From Yunchengibacter salinarum (GTDB lineage Bacteria; Pseudomonadota; Alphaproteobacteria; Sphingomonadales; Kordiimonadaceae): 64,000 nucleotides of DNA. The translations under genes and the position numbers were made by a program. The notes under the pieces are model-generated. The model was not told the DNA's origin. It did no database searches and worked only from the letters and a program-made list of their open reading frames with translations. The first letter of the stretch is position 1, and every line of letters starts with the position of its first letter. Below are positions 9,076 to 17,498 of this stretch, piece after piece. The stretch covers positions 372,001 to 436,000 of the forward strand of contig NZ_JBBJLN010000001.1 in the NCBI RefSeq assembly GCF_037658235.1, written 5' to 3'.

Positions 9076-9330
9076 TTATGACCCTTTTTTGCCGGATTGG
9101 CCGGCCTTTTCCATCATGGACCAGAATGCCTTTTGCATTTCACCGAACCCGCTGGTGGCGCCTCCCATCCAACCGGCCATCATGCGGTCGATTTCCTCCG
9201 GCGAGATGCCTTCCTCCATCCGGCGCTGCATTTCCCGCACCAGGGTGTCATGCACCGGTGTCAGGTCCGGCAGGCCGAAAAAGGTGCGGGCCTCCTCCGG
9301 TGTACAGTCGATGTCGATGGATACTTTCAT
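9076..9330 (-). CDS. DUF6489 family small protein
   Basis: 84 aa from the ATG at 9330 (MKVSIDIDCTPEEARTFFGLPDL). Acidic TPEEARTFFGLPD motif, an amphipathic EMQRRMEEG region, and a Gly/Met-rich segment (WMGGATSGFGEMQKAFWSMM). A longer upstream frame to 9462 exists but adds a non-conserved-looking stretch. Ends six bases before the mnmE start, so probably cotranscribed with it. Family assignment is from recollection of this motif in Alphaproteobacteria; function unknown. Confidence 0.75.
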   Translation of the reverse strand: MKVSIDIDCTPEEARTFFGLPDLTPVHDTLVREMQRRMEEGISPEEIDRMMAGWMGGATSGFGEMQKAFWSMMEKAGQSGKKGS

Positions 9331-9433
9331 GGTTCCCGGCTCCGTAATCCAGGGTTTCAGTGCATGGGCGGTTGCTTGCGCGGCCCGGTGACAGGGCGTA
9401 AACTCCTGCCCAATTGATAAAGGGAGGCGGACT

Positions 9434-9892
9434 GTGGGGCAACTGTCCATGCATACACCCATCGGCGATCTGACGCTGTTCGATCAGCGGGGCGCCATTA
9501 CGGCCCTGTCTTTCGGATGGTGCGATCTGCAAGAACCCAGCTTTGTGCTGCAACAGGCCAAGGACCAGATCGACGCCTATTTTGACGGCCATCGCACAGG
9601 TTTCAACCTGCCGCTCGCGCCATTTGGCACCGACTATCAAAAGCGGGTCTGGCGCGCGCTTGCCCGGATTCCCTATGGCGAAACCCGCCAATATGGAGAA
9701 CTCGCCGCTGAGCTTGGCTCGGCCCCCCGCGCCATTGGCGGCGCTTGTGGGCGAAACCCGTTACCCATCCTGCTGCCCTGTCACCGGGTGCTCGCGGCGG
9801 ACGGAGGGCTTGGCGGCTATAGCGGCGAAGGCGGTGTGGATACCAAAAAAGCCCTGCTGATCCTTGAAGGTGCCCTGCCGGTTCCCACCTGA
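9434..9892 (+). CDS. ogt: Methylated-DNA-[protein]-cysteine S-methyltransferase
   Basis: 152 aa from a GTG start with AGGGAGG eight bases upstream. Contains the alkyl-acceptor motif PCHRV with Cys116, the YGETRQYGELA helix-turn-helix, and GGYSGEGGVDTKK after the active site. Removes O6-alkyl groups from guanine in a suicide reaction. Lacks the Ada regulatory domain, so Ogt/AGT type. Alone between divergent and unrelated neighbours. Confidence 0.93.
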   Translation: MGQLSMHTPIGDLTLFDQRGAITALSFGWCDLQEPSFVLQQAKDQIDAYFDGHRTGFNLPLAPFGTDYQKRVWRALARIPYGETRQYGELAAELGSAPRAIGGACGRNPLPILLPCHRVLAADGGLGGYSGEGGVDTKKALLILEGALPVPT

Positions 9893-9962
9893 CTAGGGGT
9901 GCCATCGCCGGATCGGCGATGCCAGAGCCATTTCATGCAACCACCACGATGGGAGATCATCC

Positions 9963-10673
9963 ATGGGAGAAACGGTTCGTATTCAGGCAAAGGACGGCAG
10001 CGGCAGCTTCGATGCCTATATTGCCCGACCTGAAACCGGCAACGGGCCGGGTATTGTCGCCATTCAGGAGATTTTCGGCGTCAATGACGGCATGAAAGAG
10101 ATCTGCGACGATCTGGCGGCCCAAGGCTATATCGCCATATCGCCGGACCTGTTCTGGCGGCTTGAGCCCAACATATCCCTGACCGACAAGACCCAGGCCG
10201 AATGGGACAAGGCCTTTGATCTGATGAACCGGTTCGACATAGACAAAGGCATTGAGGACATCGACGCCACCATTGAACATCTGCGGGATACCGAGCCCTG
10301 CTTCGGCAAGGTGGGGGCTGTGGGCTACTGCCTGGGCGGGCTTCTGGCCTATCTGACCGCCTGCCGGACCAAAGTGGATGCCACGGTGGGTTTCTACGGC
10401 GTCAATATTCCCAAATTCGCCGACGAGGCGCAGACTATCCAGCGTCCGCTCATGCTCCATATCGCCGAGGAAGACGAATTCGTGGACAAGGAAAGCCAGA
10501 AGGCCATGCACGACCTTCTGGACGATCACCCGCTGGTCACATTGCACGATTATGCCGGGGTCAGCCACGCCTTTGCCCGCCCGAACGGGGTGCATCATGA
10601 CGCGGACGCGGCGGCCAGGGCAAATGACCGCACCCGCGAATTCTTCCAGCATCATCTGAAAGATAAAGCCTGA
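9963..10673 (+). CDS. Dienelactone hydrolase family protein
   Basis: 236 aa alpha/beta hydrolase. The nucleophile is Cys123 in GYCLGG (Cys replacing Ser is characteristic of DLH); Asp171 (AEEDEFVD) and His202 (SHAFARP) complete the triad. The N-terminal IVAIQEIFGVND is typical of the family. No aromatic-degradation genes are nearby, so the physiological substrate is unknown. A hairpin terminator follows. Confidence 0.92.
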   Translation: MGETVRIQAKDGSGSFDAYIARPETGNGPGIVAIQEIFGVNDGMKEICDDLAAQGYIAISPDLFWRLEPNISLTDKTQAEWDKAFDLMNRFDIDKGIEDIDATIEHLRDTEPCFGKVGAVGYCLGGLLAYLTACRTKVDATVGFYGVNIPKFADEAQTIQRPLMLHIAEEDEFVDKESQKAMHDLLDDHPLVTLHDYAGVSHAFARPNGVHHDADAAARANDRTREFFQHHLKDKA

Positions 10674-10740
10674 AACACCGCCCCTATTCGTTTCGGTATC
10701 GGAACGATGTAATGGCTTTCAGCCCGATCCATCAAACATG

Positions 10741-10775
10741 AAAAACGCCGGTGGGATCACCCCGCCGGCGTTTTC
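10741..10775. terminator. Bidirectional rho-independent terminator
   Basis: AACGCCGGTGGG at 10744-10755 pairs with CCCGCCGGCGTT around 10761-10772; the stem is flanked by A-runs on the left and T-runs on the right, so it can end both the dienelactone hydrolase and rho transcripts. Confidence 0.75.
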
Positions 10776-10807
10776 GTGTGAGAGACAGGCGCGCCCGGCG
10801 CCCCACC

Positions 10808-12064
10808 TCAGTTGTTCATATTGGCGAAAAACTCTTCATTGTTCTGGGAATCCTTCAGCTTGGACAGCAGAAATTCCATGGCATCCACGGTGCCCATGGG
10901 CGTCAGGATGCGGCGCAGAACCCACATTTTGGAAAGCGTGGCCTGGTCCACCAGCAGTTCTTCCTTGCGGGTGCCGGATTTGAGAATGTCGATGGCCGGG
11001 AACACGCGCTTGTCGGCCACCTTGCGATCCAGCACGATCTCGCTGTTGCCGGTGCCCTTGAACTCCTCGAAGATCACCTCGTCCATACGGCTGCCGGTGT
11101 CGATCAGGGCGGTGGCGATGATGGAAAGGGAGCCCCCTTCCTCGATGTTCCGGGCGGCGCCGAAGAAGCGCTTGGGCCGTTGCAGGGCATTGGCATCCAC
11201 ACCGCCCGTCAGCACCTTGCCGCTGGATGGCACAACGGTGTTATAGGCCCGCGCCAGGCGGGTGATGCTGTCCAGCAGGATCACCACATCCTTGCCGTGC
11301 TCCACCAGCCGCTTGGCTTTCTCGATGACCATTTCCGCCACCTGCACATGGCGTTGTGCGGGCTCGTCAAAGGTGGAGGAGATCACCTCCCCGTTGACGC
11401 TGCGCTGCATGTCGGTCACTTCCTCGGGCCGTTCATCGATCAACAGCACGATCACATAACATTCGGGATGCTTGCGGGTGATGCTCTGGGCGATGTTCTG
11501 CAACAGAACGGTTTTACCCGTGCGCGGCGGGGCCACGATCAGCGCCCGCTGCCCCTTGCCGATCGGCGATACCAGATCGATCACCCGCGGGCTCTTGTCC
11601 TTCACCGTGGGATCGTCCGGGTCCAGTTCCAGTTTTTCATCGGGATAGAGCGGCGTCAGATTATCGAAATGCACCTTGTGGCGGGTGGCTTCCGGCTTGT
11701 CGAAATTGATGCTCGATACCTTGAGAAGCGCGAAATACCGTTCCCCGTCCTTGGGTGCGCGGATCTGGCCTTCCACGGTATCCCCGGTGCGCAGGGCAAA
11801 GCGCCGTATCTGGCTCGGGCTTACATAGATGTCATCCGGGCCGGGTAGATAATTGGCTTCCGGGCTTCGCAGAAAACCGAACCCGTCCGACAGGATTTCG
11901 ATCACGCCGGCGCCGGTGATCTCCTTGTCGTCGTCCGCCATCTGTTTGAGAATGGCGAACATCATGTCCTGCTTGCGCATACTGCTGGCATTTTCCACGC
12001 CGACTTCTTCAGCCAGCTTCAACAGGTCGGCCGGGGATTTCTGCTTTAGTTCGGTAAGATTCAT
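10808..12064 (-). CDS. rho: Transcription termination factor Rho
   Basis: 418 aa from the ATG at 12064 (MNLTELKQKSPADLLKLAEE), standard length. Cold-shock-like RNA-binding domain with GFGFLRSPEANYLPGPDD (61-78); Walker A APPRTGKT (178-185); LLIDERPEEVTDM; Q-loop region and the C-terminal EEFFANMNN. Hexameric RNA helicase that ends transcription. The frame stays open upstream to 12277, but that extension is the leader RNA, not protein. Confidence 0.98.
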   Translation of the reverse strand: MNLTELKQKSPADLLKLAEEVGVENASSMRKQDMMFAILKQMADDDKEITGAGVIEILSDGFGFLRSPEANYLPGPDDIYVSPSQIRRFALRTGDTVEGQIRAPKDGERYFALLKVSSINFDKPEATRHKVHFDNLTPLYPDEKLELDPDDPTVKDKSPRVIDLVSPIGKGQRALIVAPPRTGKTVLLQNIAQSITRKHPECYVIVLLIDERPEEVTDMQRSVNGEVISSTFDEPAQRHVQVAEMVIEKAKRLVEHGKDVVILLDSITRLARAYNTVVPSSGKVLTGGVDANALQRPKRFFGAARNIEEGGSLSIIATALIDTGSRMDEVIFEEFKGTGNSEIVLDRKVADKRVFPAIDILKSGTRKEELLVDQATLSKMWVLRRILTPMGTVDAMEFLLSKLKDSQNNEEFFANMNN

Positions 12065-12281
12065 GATGAGTCCAGAAAAGGGGCTGTTAGGGCTTGATAA
12101 ACACGAAGGCAATCGACGGTTGGCCCCGTTTGACCGGTACCCCCGAAGGAGTCTGGCCCGGTTCGATTGCTTTTCTTGCGGCGCGATTCTTCGGGATTGG
12201 CAAAACGCGCCGAATAAGGGCGTGAATTCAATTGAATGATGGTGGTGACCGCCCTGAAAGGCCAAGCGCGCGGTCATCCTT
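12065..12281 (-). ncRNA. Long rho 5' leader with long-range hairpin (candidate regulatory RNA)
   Basis: From the putative start near 12281 to the ATG the leader is about 217 nt. GCAATCGA at 12109-12116 is complementary to TCGATTGC at 12163-12170, enclosing a 46-base loop; a perfect palindrome ATTCAATTGAAT lies at 12226-12237. Rho autogenously controls its own leader in E. coli, so attenuation here is plausible but inferred. Confidence 0.45.
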
Positions 12282-12287
12282 GGCCGT

Positions 12288-12315
12288 ACGCTAGCAAGAA
12301 CGGGCGCGCTGTCAA
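12288..12315 (-). promoter_or_regulatory. Candidate sigma-70 promoter of rho
   Basis: Reading leftward: a consensus -35 TTGACA (12315-12310), 16 bases, then TAGCGT (12293-12288). Oriented to rho. Confidence 0.55.
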
Positions 12316-12343
12316 GAATTAGCTGAACCGATAACGCGAATTC

Positions 12344-12787
12344 CTAAAACGGTTTGAGGATCGCCAGCATCACCACGGCAATAATGATCAGGGACGGAAC
12401 TTCATTCACCATGCGATAAAGCCGGGCTGCATGGGGCCGCTCCCCCCCGGCCAGCCGCCGCCGCCAGCGCGCCAGAACCATATGAAAACCGGTAAGCCCC
12501 AGCACCAGCAGCAGCTTGAGATGCAGCCAGCCATTCTCCGCCAGGCCGATATGTACCGCCAGGGCCAGCCCCAGTATCCAGGCGATGATCATGGCCGGAT
12601 TCATGATAATGCGTAAAAGGCGCAGCTCACGCGATTGCCAGCGCGCGTCTTCCGGGCTGCCCACCGGGTCTTCCACATGATAGGCGAAAAAGCGCGGCAT
12701 CATCAAAAGCCCCGCCATCCAGTAGATCACGAAAATCACATGGATCGCCTGCACCCAAAGATAGGCGCCGCCGAGAAAACCGGTCAT
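12344..12787 (-). CDS. hemJ: Protoporphyrinogen IX oxidase HemJ
   Basis: 147 aa with about four membrane helices. AIHVIFVIYWMAGLLMMPRFFAYH carries the conserved His; WLHLKLLLVLGLTGFHM and YRMVNEVPSLIIIAVVMLAILKPF complete the pattern. HemJ converts protoporphyrinogen IX to protoporphyrin IX in bacteria lacking HemG/HemY. Directly downstream of hemE (24-base gap), so haem-pathway cotranscription. Confidence 0.95.
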   Translation of the reverse strand: MTGFLGGAYLWVQAIHVIFVIYWMAGLLMMPRFFAYHVEDPVGSPEDARWQSRELRLLRIIMNPAMIIAWILGLALAVHIGLAENGWLHLKLLLVLGLTGFHMVLARWRRRLAGGERPHAARLYRMVNEVPSLIIIAVVMLAILKPF

Positions 12788-12811
12788 GGCCGATGCCCCT
12801 TCGATTACCGT

Positions 12812-13843
12812 TCAGCGCCGATACCCTTTCACCAGGCGGCTAAGGGCCGCCACATGGTCAATGGGTGTATCGGGTGTGAACCCATGGCCCAGATTGAACA
12901 CATGGGCGCCATCTTTCAAGCCGTCCAGAATGCGCAGGGCCTCTTTTTCCATGGCCTCGCCCCCGGCATGGACCAGATGCGGGTCCAGCAGGCCCTGTAC
13001 CGGCAATTTGGGCTGAAGGCGGGTGGCCGCCCAGTTGACGGAAACACCGCTGTCCAGCGATACCGCATCCACCCCGGTTTCCCGCACGAACCGTTCCAGC
13101 AATGTACCGGCAAGGCGCGGAAAGCCGATAATGGGCACGCCGGGGCAGGCACGGCGCACATCATCCACGATGGCGCGGGTGGGCCCGATCACCCAGCGAT
13201 CGAAATAGCTGTCGGGTATGGCCCCCGCCCAACTGTCGAAAAGCTGAACCGCATCGGCCCCGGCCCTGATCTGGCCGATCAGATAGCGGGCGGTGCCTTT
13301 CGCCAGCATCTGCAACAGGCGCTCGAACAGGGCCGGATCGTGATAGCCCATGCGCCGGGCGGGCGCCTGATCGCGGGTGCCCTCACCCGCCACCATATAG
13401 GTGGCCACGGTCCAGGGGGCACCGGCAAAGCCGATAAGGGTCTTGTGGGCAGGCAGGGCCGCGCGCACGGTTTCCACCGTCTTGAAAACAGCCCCCACCT
13501 TGTCTTCCATATCCTGAAGACCAAGGCGGTTGAGGTCCGCGCTGGTGCGGATCGGGGTGAGTTGCGGCCCCACCCCCTTTTCGAACCAGACGGTCTGCCC
13601 CATCACATCCGGCAACACCAGAATGTCCGCAAACAGAATGGCGCCGTCCATGTCGAACCGGCGGATCGGTTGAAGGGTCACTTCCGCCGCCTTGTCCGGG
13701 CTGTGGCAGAATTCCAGGAAACTGGATGTGGTGGCGCGCACATCCCGATATTCCGGCAGATACCGCCCGGCCTGACGCATGTACCAGAAAGGAACCCGAT
13801 CAGCGGGCTCCCCCTTGAGGGTGTTCAACAAAAGCTGGGTCAC
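12812..13843 (-). CDS. hemE: Uroporphyrinogen decarboxylase
   Basis: 343 aa. PFWYMRQAGRYLPEYR near the N-terminus carries the substrate-binding arginines; PWTVATYMVAGEG and VNLGHG-like FNLGHGFTPDTP at the C-terminus are also diagnostic. Decarboxylates uroporphyrinogen III to coproporphyrinogen III. It flanks the replication origin, as in Caulobacter and many relatives. Confidence 0.98.
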   Translation of the reverse strand: MTQLLLNTLKGEPADRVPFWYMRQAGRYLPEYRDVRATTSSFLEFCHSPDKAAEVTLQPIRRFDMDGAILFADILVLPDVMGQTVWFEKGVGPQLTPIRTSADLNRLGLQDMEDKVGAVFKTVETVRAALPAHKTLIGFAGAPWTVATYMVAGEGTRDQAPARRMGYHDPALFERLLQMLAKGTARYLIGQIRAGADAVQLFDSWAGAIPDSYFDRWVIGPTRAIVDDVRRACPGVPIIGFPRLAGTLLERFVRETGVDAVSLDSGVSVNWAATRLQPKLPVQGLLDPHLVHAGGEAMEKEALRILDGLKDGAHVFNLGHGFTPDTPIDHVAALSRLVKGYRR

Positions 13844-14344
13844 GCATCCTCCCGTGGATTGGGTGCGGGTGAAAATCGGTCAGGCGGGCCATGTGGCCGG
13901 CCCCTCCTTTATCTATTTCTTATATTAATTAAAAGAAGGATGTTGATGTAGTAGTCCCTGTGAAGACCGGGGATAAGCCTTTATCCACAGCTTTATCCCC
14001 AGTTCGGGCAAGCTTGTGGACCCGCTTCGGAAACAGCGTTCCCTTTTCCGCACAAAAGGGAAGTGACATGGGAATCGATCTTGATTCGCCGGGAGTCGCA
14101 AACCCGTCCTCTGGCCGGATGGGGCCGCATTCCTGATCTTCGACGGGTTGGGTTCGATCTGTTTTATCCCCTTTTTGCCGCGCTTGTTGAGAAATGCGCA
14201 AAGCAGTGCACAATGCGATGGAAAGGTGTGGCTTATGCACAGGCCATGTTTTGCCCAGTACGGGCCACAGGGTTATCCACAGGTTTGCACAGAGGGCTGT
14301 CCACCGGTTTTCCCGTGCCGATACGGCACTGATTGAGGCGCAGT
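13844..14344. other. oriC: Chromosomal replication origin (oriC)
   Basis: 501 bases without a credible gene. An AT-rich element (about 13908-13940, containing TTAATTAA) is followed by DnaA-type boxes: TTATCCACA at 13981-13989 and 14273-14281 (perfect), TTATCCCCA 13993-14001, TTATCCCCT 14164-14172, TTATGCACA 14233-14241, and TTATCCCCG on the minus strand 13976-13968. Flanked by hemE and the PPDK regulator, the classic alphaproteobacterial origin context, with parABS 5-11 kb away and genes diverging on both sides. Confidence 0.9.
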
Positions 14345-15304
14345 ATGACGGACAAGAAGGATGATACCAAAGCACCGGCGCATGACCGGCCATTCGTCAC
14401 CACGCCTGCCCCCATTCCGCCCTCGCCGCTGCGTGACATTCACCGGCGGCATCAGCGATCCGGGGAACAGGTTTTCCATCTGCATCTGGTATCCGATTCC
14501 ACGGGTGAAACGCTGGAAGCGATTCTGTCCGCCGCGCTGGTGCAGTTTGAAGGGGTCAAAGTTCACAAGCATTTCTGGCCGCTGATCCGCAGCGCCATGC
14601 AGATGGAACGGTTGCTGGATGATATCCGCGAGGAACCGGGCCTGGTCATGTACACGCTGGTCAACCCGGAAATCCGCACCGTGCTGGAAGACGGCTGCGC
14701 CGCGGCGGACCTGCCCGCCCTGTCCATTCTGGACCCGGTAATCAATCTGCTGGGGTCTTATTTCGGCAAGCAGGCGCGCAATCGTCCCGGTCGTCAGCAT
14801 ATCATGGACCGCCGTTATTTCGACCGGATCGACGCGCTGCATTACACGCTGGCCCATGATGACGGTGTAATGACCGAAGACCTGTGGGAAGCCGACATCA
14901 TTCTGGTGGGGGTATCCCGCTCCTCCAAGACGCCCACCTCCATCTATCTGGCCAACAAGGGCTACAAGACAGCCAATGTGCCTTTTGTACCGGACCTGCC
15001 CATGCCCTCGGAACTGGACCGCATGACCGACCGGTTCATCATCGGCCTGACCGCCAGCCCGGAACGCTTGTCCCAGATACGCACCAACCGGTTGCGCGCC
15101 GTGGGGGAAAACGGCAATGGCGATTATACGGACCTGGACACCATCCGGGACGAGGTGAAAGCCTGCCGCCGGTATTGCAGTGCGCATGGCTGGCCCGTGC
15201 TGGACGTGACCCGCCGGTCCATCGAGGAAAGCGCCGCCGCCATTCTCAATCGCTATCATCTGTGGCGGGAAGAGCGCGGCCTTGAAGCGGAGCAGAGCCG
15301 ATGA
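14345..15304 (+). CDS. Pyruvate, phosphate dikinase regulatory protein (bifunctional kinase/phosphorylase)
   Basis: 319 aa from the ATG at 14345 (GAGG upstream). Signature FHLHLVSDSTGETLE at 44-58 and P-loop GVSRSSKT at 189-196, then LANKGYKTANVP. The family phosphorylates PPDK (or PEP synthase) with ADP and removes the phosphate with Pi. No ppdK in the window, so the partner cannot be specified. First gene to the right of oriC, four-base overlap with maf. Confidence 0.93.
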   Translation: MTDKKDDTKAPAHDRPFVTTPAPIPPSPLRDIHRRHQRSGEQVFHLHLVSDSTGETLEAILSAALVQFEGVKVHKHFWPLIRSAMQMERLLDDIREEPGLVMYTLVNPEIRTVLEDGCAAADLPALSILDPVINLLGSYFGKQARNRPGRQHIMDRRYFDRIDALHYTLAHDDGVMTEDLWEADIILVGVSRSSKTPTSIYLANKGYKTANVPFVPDLPMPSELDRMTDRFIIGLTASPERLSQIRTNRLRAVGENGNGDYTDLDTIRDEVKACRRYCSAHGWPVLDVTRRSIEESAAAILNRYHLWREERGLEAEQSR

Positions 15305-15927
15305 GCGCCGGGGCATCCTTCACCGGCATGGCGCGGCCACTGGTTCTGGCGTCCGGCAGTGCCACGCGGGCCGATATGCTGCGCCGGGCCGGGCTGACTT
15401 TCGATCAGCAGCCCGCCCGTGTGGACGAAGACATGATCAAGGATGCCATGCTGGCGGAACAGGCGCCGCCAAGGGATGTGGCCGATGCCCTGGCGGATGT
15501 GAAAGCGCGCTCCGTGGCCTGTCAGCGGCCCGATGCGCTCACCATTGGCGCGGATCAGGTGCTGGTGAAGGACGGGCGGCTTTTCTCCCGGCCTGAAACC
15601 CGCGATCAGGCCGCCGACACGCTGCACGCCCTGTCCGGCGGGCCGCACGATCTGATATCCGCGGTGGTGGTGGCGGATGGGGACCGGGTTCTGTGGCGGT
15701 TCGTGGATCAGGCCCGGTTGACCGTGCGGCCCTTGAGCGACGCCTTCATTCAGCACTATCTGGATGCGGCGGGGGACAGTGTGTTCGCCAGCGTCGGGGC
15801 CTATCAGCTCGAAGGTCTGGGGGCACAGCTTTTCACCGGCGTGCGCGGCGATTTCTTTACCATTCTGGGGTTGCCGTTGTTGCCGCTGCTGGATTTTCTT
15901 CGCCGCCATGACATGGTACCGCTCTGA
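15301..15927 (+). CDS. maf: Maf-like nucleoside triphosphate pyrophosphatase
   Basis: 208 aa. LVLASGSATRADMLRRAGL is the Maf opening, TIGADQVLVKDGRLFSRPET contains the catalytic Asp, and SVFASVGAYQLEGLG matches the C-terminal motif. Hydrolyses non-canonical or methylated NTPs; substrate subtype not decided from sequence. Overlaps the previous gene by ATGA. Confidence 0.93.
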   Translation: MSAGASFTGMARPLVLASGSATRADMLRRAGLTFDQQPARVDEDMIKDAMLAEQAPPRDVADALADVKARSVACQRPDALTIGADQVLVKDGRLFSRPETRDQAADTLHALSGGPHDLISAVVVADGDRVLWRFVDQARLTVRPLSDAFIQHYLDAAGDSVFASVGAYQLEGLGAQLFTGVRGDFFTILGLPLLPLLDFLRRHDMVPL

Positions 15928-15979
15928 CCATGCCGGCCTGAAAACATCCTGTTCAAGAGAAGCCCAAGGAGCAGCCCCC

Positions 15980-16870
15980 GTGGCGGATCAGTCCGTTTTT
16001 CCCAGTGTCGATGCCCTGCCCCACGACACCCGCGCCCTGGTGCTGGGCCATCCGGTGGGACACAGCCTGTCACCCCTGATGCAGGATGCCTGGCTGGACC
16101 GGGCCGGGCTGAACGGGCGCTATGCGGCGCTTGACGTGGCGGCGGACGATCTGGCCGACACCATCGCCGCCCTGCGCAAACGGGCAGGGGATGGGGCGCT
16201 GGCGGGGTTCAATGTCACCGTCCCCCACAAGGAAGCGGTGCTGGACCATCTGGACAGCCTGTCCCCCTCGGCCCGACAGATGGGGGCGGTGAACACGGTG
16301 CGGATACAGGATGGCAGGCTTGCCGGGTTCAATACGGACGGTATCGGTTTCATGCGCCATCTGGATCAGACCGTGCCGCACTGGCCCGTGACCAGACCGC
16401 CGCTGGTGCTGGGCGCGGGCGGCGCGGCGCGGGCGGTGGTGAGCAGCCTGATCGCCCGTGAGGTGCCGTTTGTCATGCTGAGCAATCGCACCCGCGAAAA
16501 GGCGGAGGCGCTGGCCGCCGCGCTGGGCCGGGGCCGGGTCACGGTGGTGGACTGGGAGGATCGTTCCGCCGCCCTTGCCGGGGCGGGGCTGTGTGTCAAC
16601 ACCACCGCGCTGGGCATGGCCGGGCAACCGCCCCTGGCGCTTGATCTCGGCCCCGCGCCCGCGGACATGGTGGTTTATGATATTGTCTATAAGCCGCTCC
16701 ACACCCCGCTTCTACAGGCGGCGGCGGCGCGCGGGCTGGCCACGGTGGATGGCCTGGGCATGTTGGCGGGGCAGGGGGCGGCGGCCTTTGAATTGTGGTT
16801 CGGCGTGCGCCCCGTTTATGACGCGGCGCTGAAGGCCCGTTTGATGGAGGCGTTGGGTGAGCGGGACTGA
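15980..16870 (+). CDS. aroE: Shikimate dehydrogenase (NADP+)
   Basis: 296 aa from a GTG at 15980 preceded by AAGGAG. Motifs: LGHPVGHSLSPLMQDAWL, FNVTVPHKEAV (catalytic Lys), GAVNTV, GFNTDGIGF, the NADP-binding LGAGGAARAVV, and GLGMLAGQGAAAFELWFG. Converts 3-dehydroshikimate to shikimate. The frame is open further upstream, but that part overlaps maf. 3' end overlaps coaE by 14 bases. Confidence 0.97.
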   Translation: MADQSVFPSVDALPHDTRALVLGHPVGHSLSPLMQDAWLDRAGLNGRYAALDVAADDLADTIAALRKRAGDGALAGFNVTVPHKEAVLDHLDSLSPSARQMGAVNTVRIQDGRLAGFNTDGIGFMRHLDQTVPHWPVTRPPLVLGAGGAARAVVSSLIAREVPFVMLSNRTREKAEALAAALGRGRVTVVDWEDRSAALAGAGLCVNTTALGMAGQPPLALDLGPAPADMVVYDIVYKPLHTPLLQAAAARGLATVDGLGMLAGQGAAAFELWFGVRPVYDAALKARLMEALGERD

Positions 16871-17498
16871 CCGGCCAGGGGAGCGGCTAAAAGTTCTGGG
16901 GCTGACCGGGTCTATCGGTATGGGCAAAAGCACTGCCGCCGGGTTTTTCCGGGATGCGGGCGTGCCCGTGTTCGACGCGGATGCCACCGTGCGCGCCCTG
17001 CAAGCGCCCGGCGGGGCGGCCCTGCCAGCGGTGGAGGCGGCGTTTCCCGGCGTGGTGGTGGATGGTGTTCTGGACCGCGCGGCGCTTTCCCGGCGTGTGT
17101 TCGCTGATGACGCGGCGCGGCGAAAGCTGGAATCCATTCTTCACCCCATGGTGGGGGAGGCGCGCGCCCGCTTTTTCGAGGATGCCGCCAGGGCCCATGC
17201 GCCGCTGGTGGTGCTGGATGTGCCGCTGCTGTTCGAGACCGGCGGGGACGGGGCGTGCGACCGGGTTGCCGTGGTATCCGCCCCATTGGATGTGCAGCGG
17301 GACCGGGTGATGGCCCGCCCCGGCATGACCGAGGCGGTGTTCGAACAGGTTCTGGCCACCCAGATGCCGGATCGGGACAAGCGCGCTCGCGCCGATTATG
17401 TTATCCGCACCGGGGACGGATTCGCCCCCACCCGACGAAAAGTGAATGCCATCATCGCGGATATGAGCGGTGAAAAGGATGGATCGCCCCATGCGTGA
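16857..17498 (+). CDS. coaE: Dephospho-CoA kinase
   Basis: 213 aa from a GTG start. P-loop LGLTGSIGMGKST at 14-26, FDADATVRAL, HPMVGEARARFF, and VVLDVPLLFETGGD are all standard. Last step of CoA synthesis. Overlaps both aroE (14 bases) and dnaQ (8 bases): tightly packed operon. Confidence 0.97.
   Translation: MSGTDRPGERLKVLGLTGSIGMGKSTAAGFFRDAGVPVFDADATVRALQAPGGAALPAVEAAFPGVVVDGVLDRAALSRRVFADDAARRKLESILHPMVGEARARFFEDAARAHAPLVVLDVPLLFETGGDGACDRVAVVSAPLDVQRDRVMARPGMTEAVFEQVLATQMPDRDKRARADYVIRTGDGFAPTRRKVNAIIADMSGEKDGSPHA

Noticed and set aside
9331..9462. Longer N-terminus for the DUF6489 protein
   Set aside because: Adds Cys/Pro-rich sequence unlike the family, and it overlaps the ribosome site of the divergent ogt gene.
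12065..12277. N-terminal extension of Rho by 71 codons
   Set aside because: Conserved Rho begins MNLTELKQ; the upstream frame lies in the leader and lacks a ribosome site.
13929..14393. 154-codon minus-strand reading frame across the origin
   Set aside because: Low-complexity, no motif, overlaps the DnaA boxes and AT-rich element; oriC explains the region.
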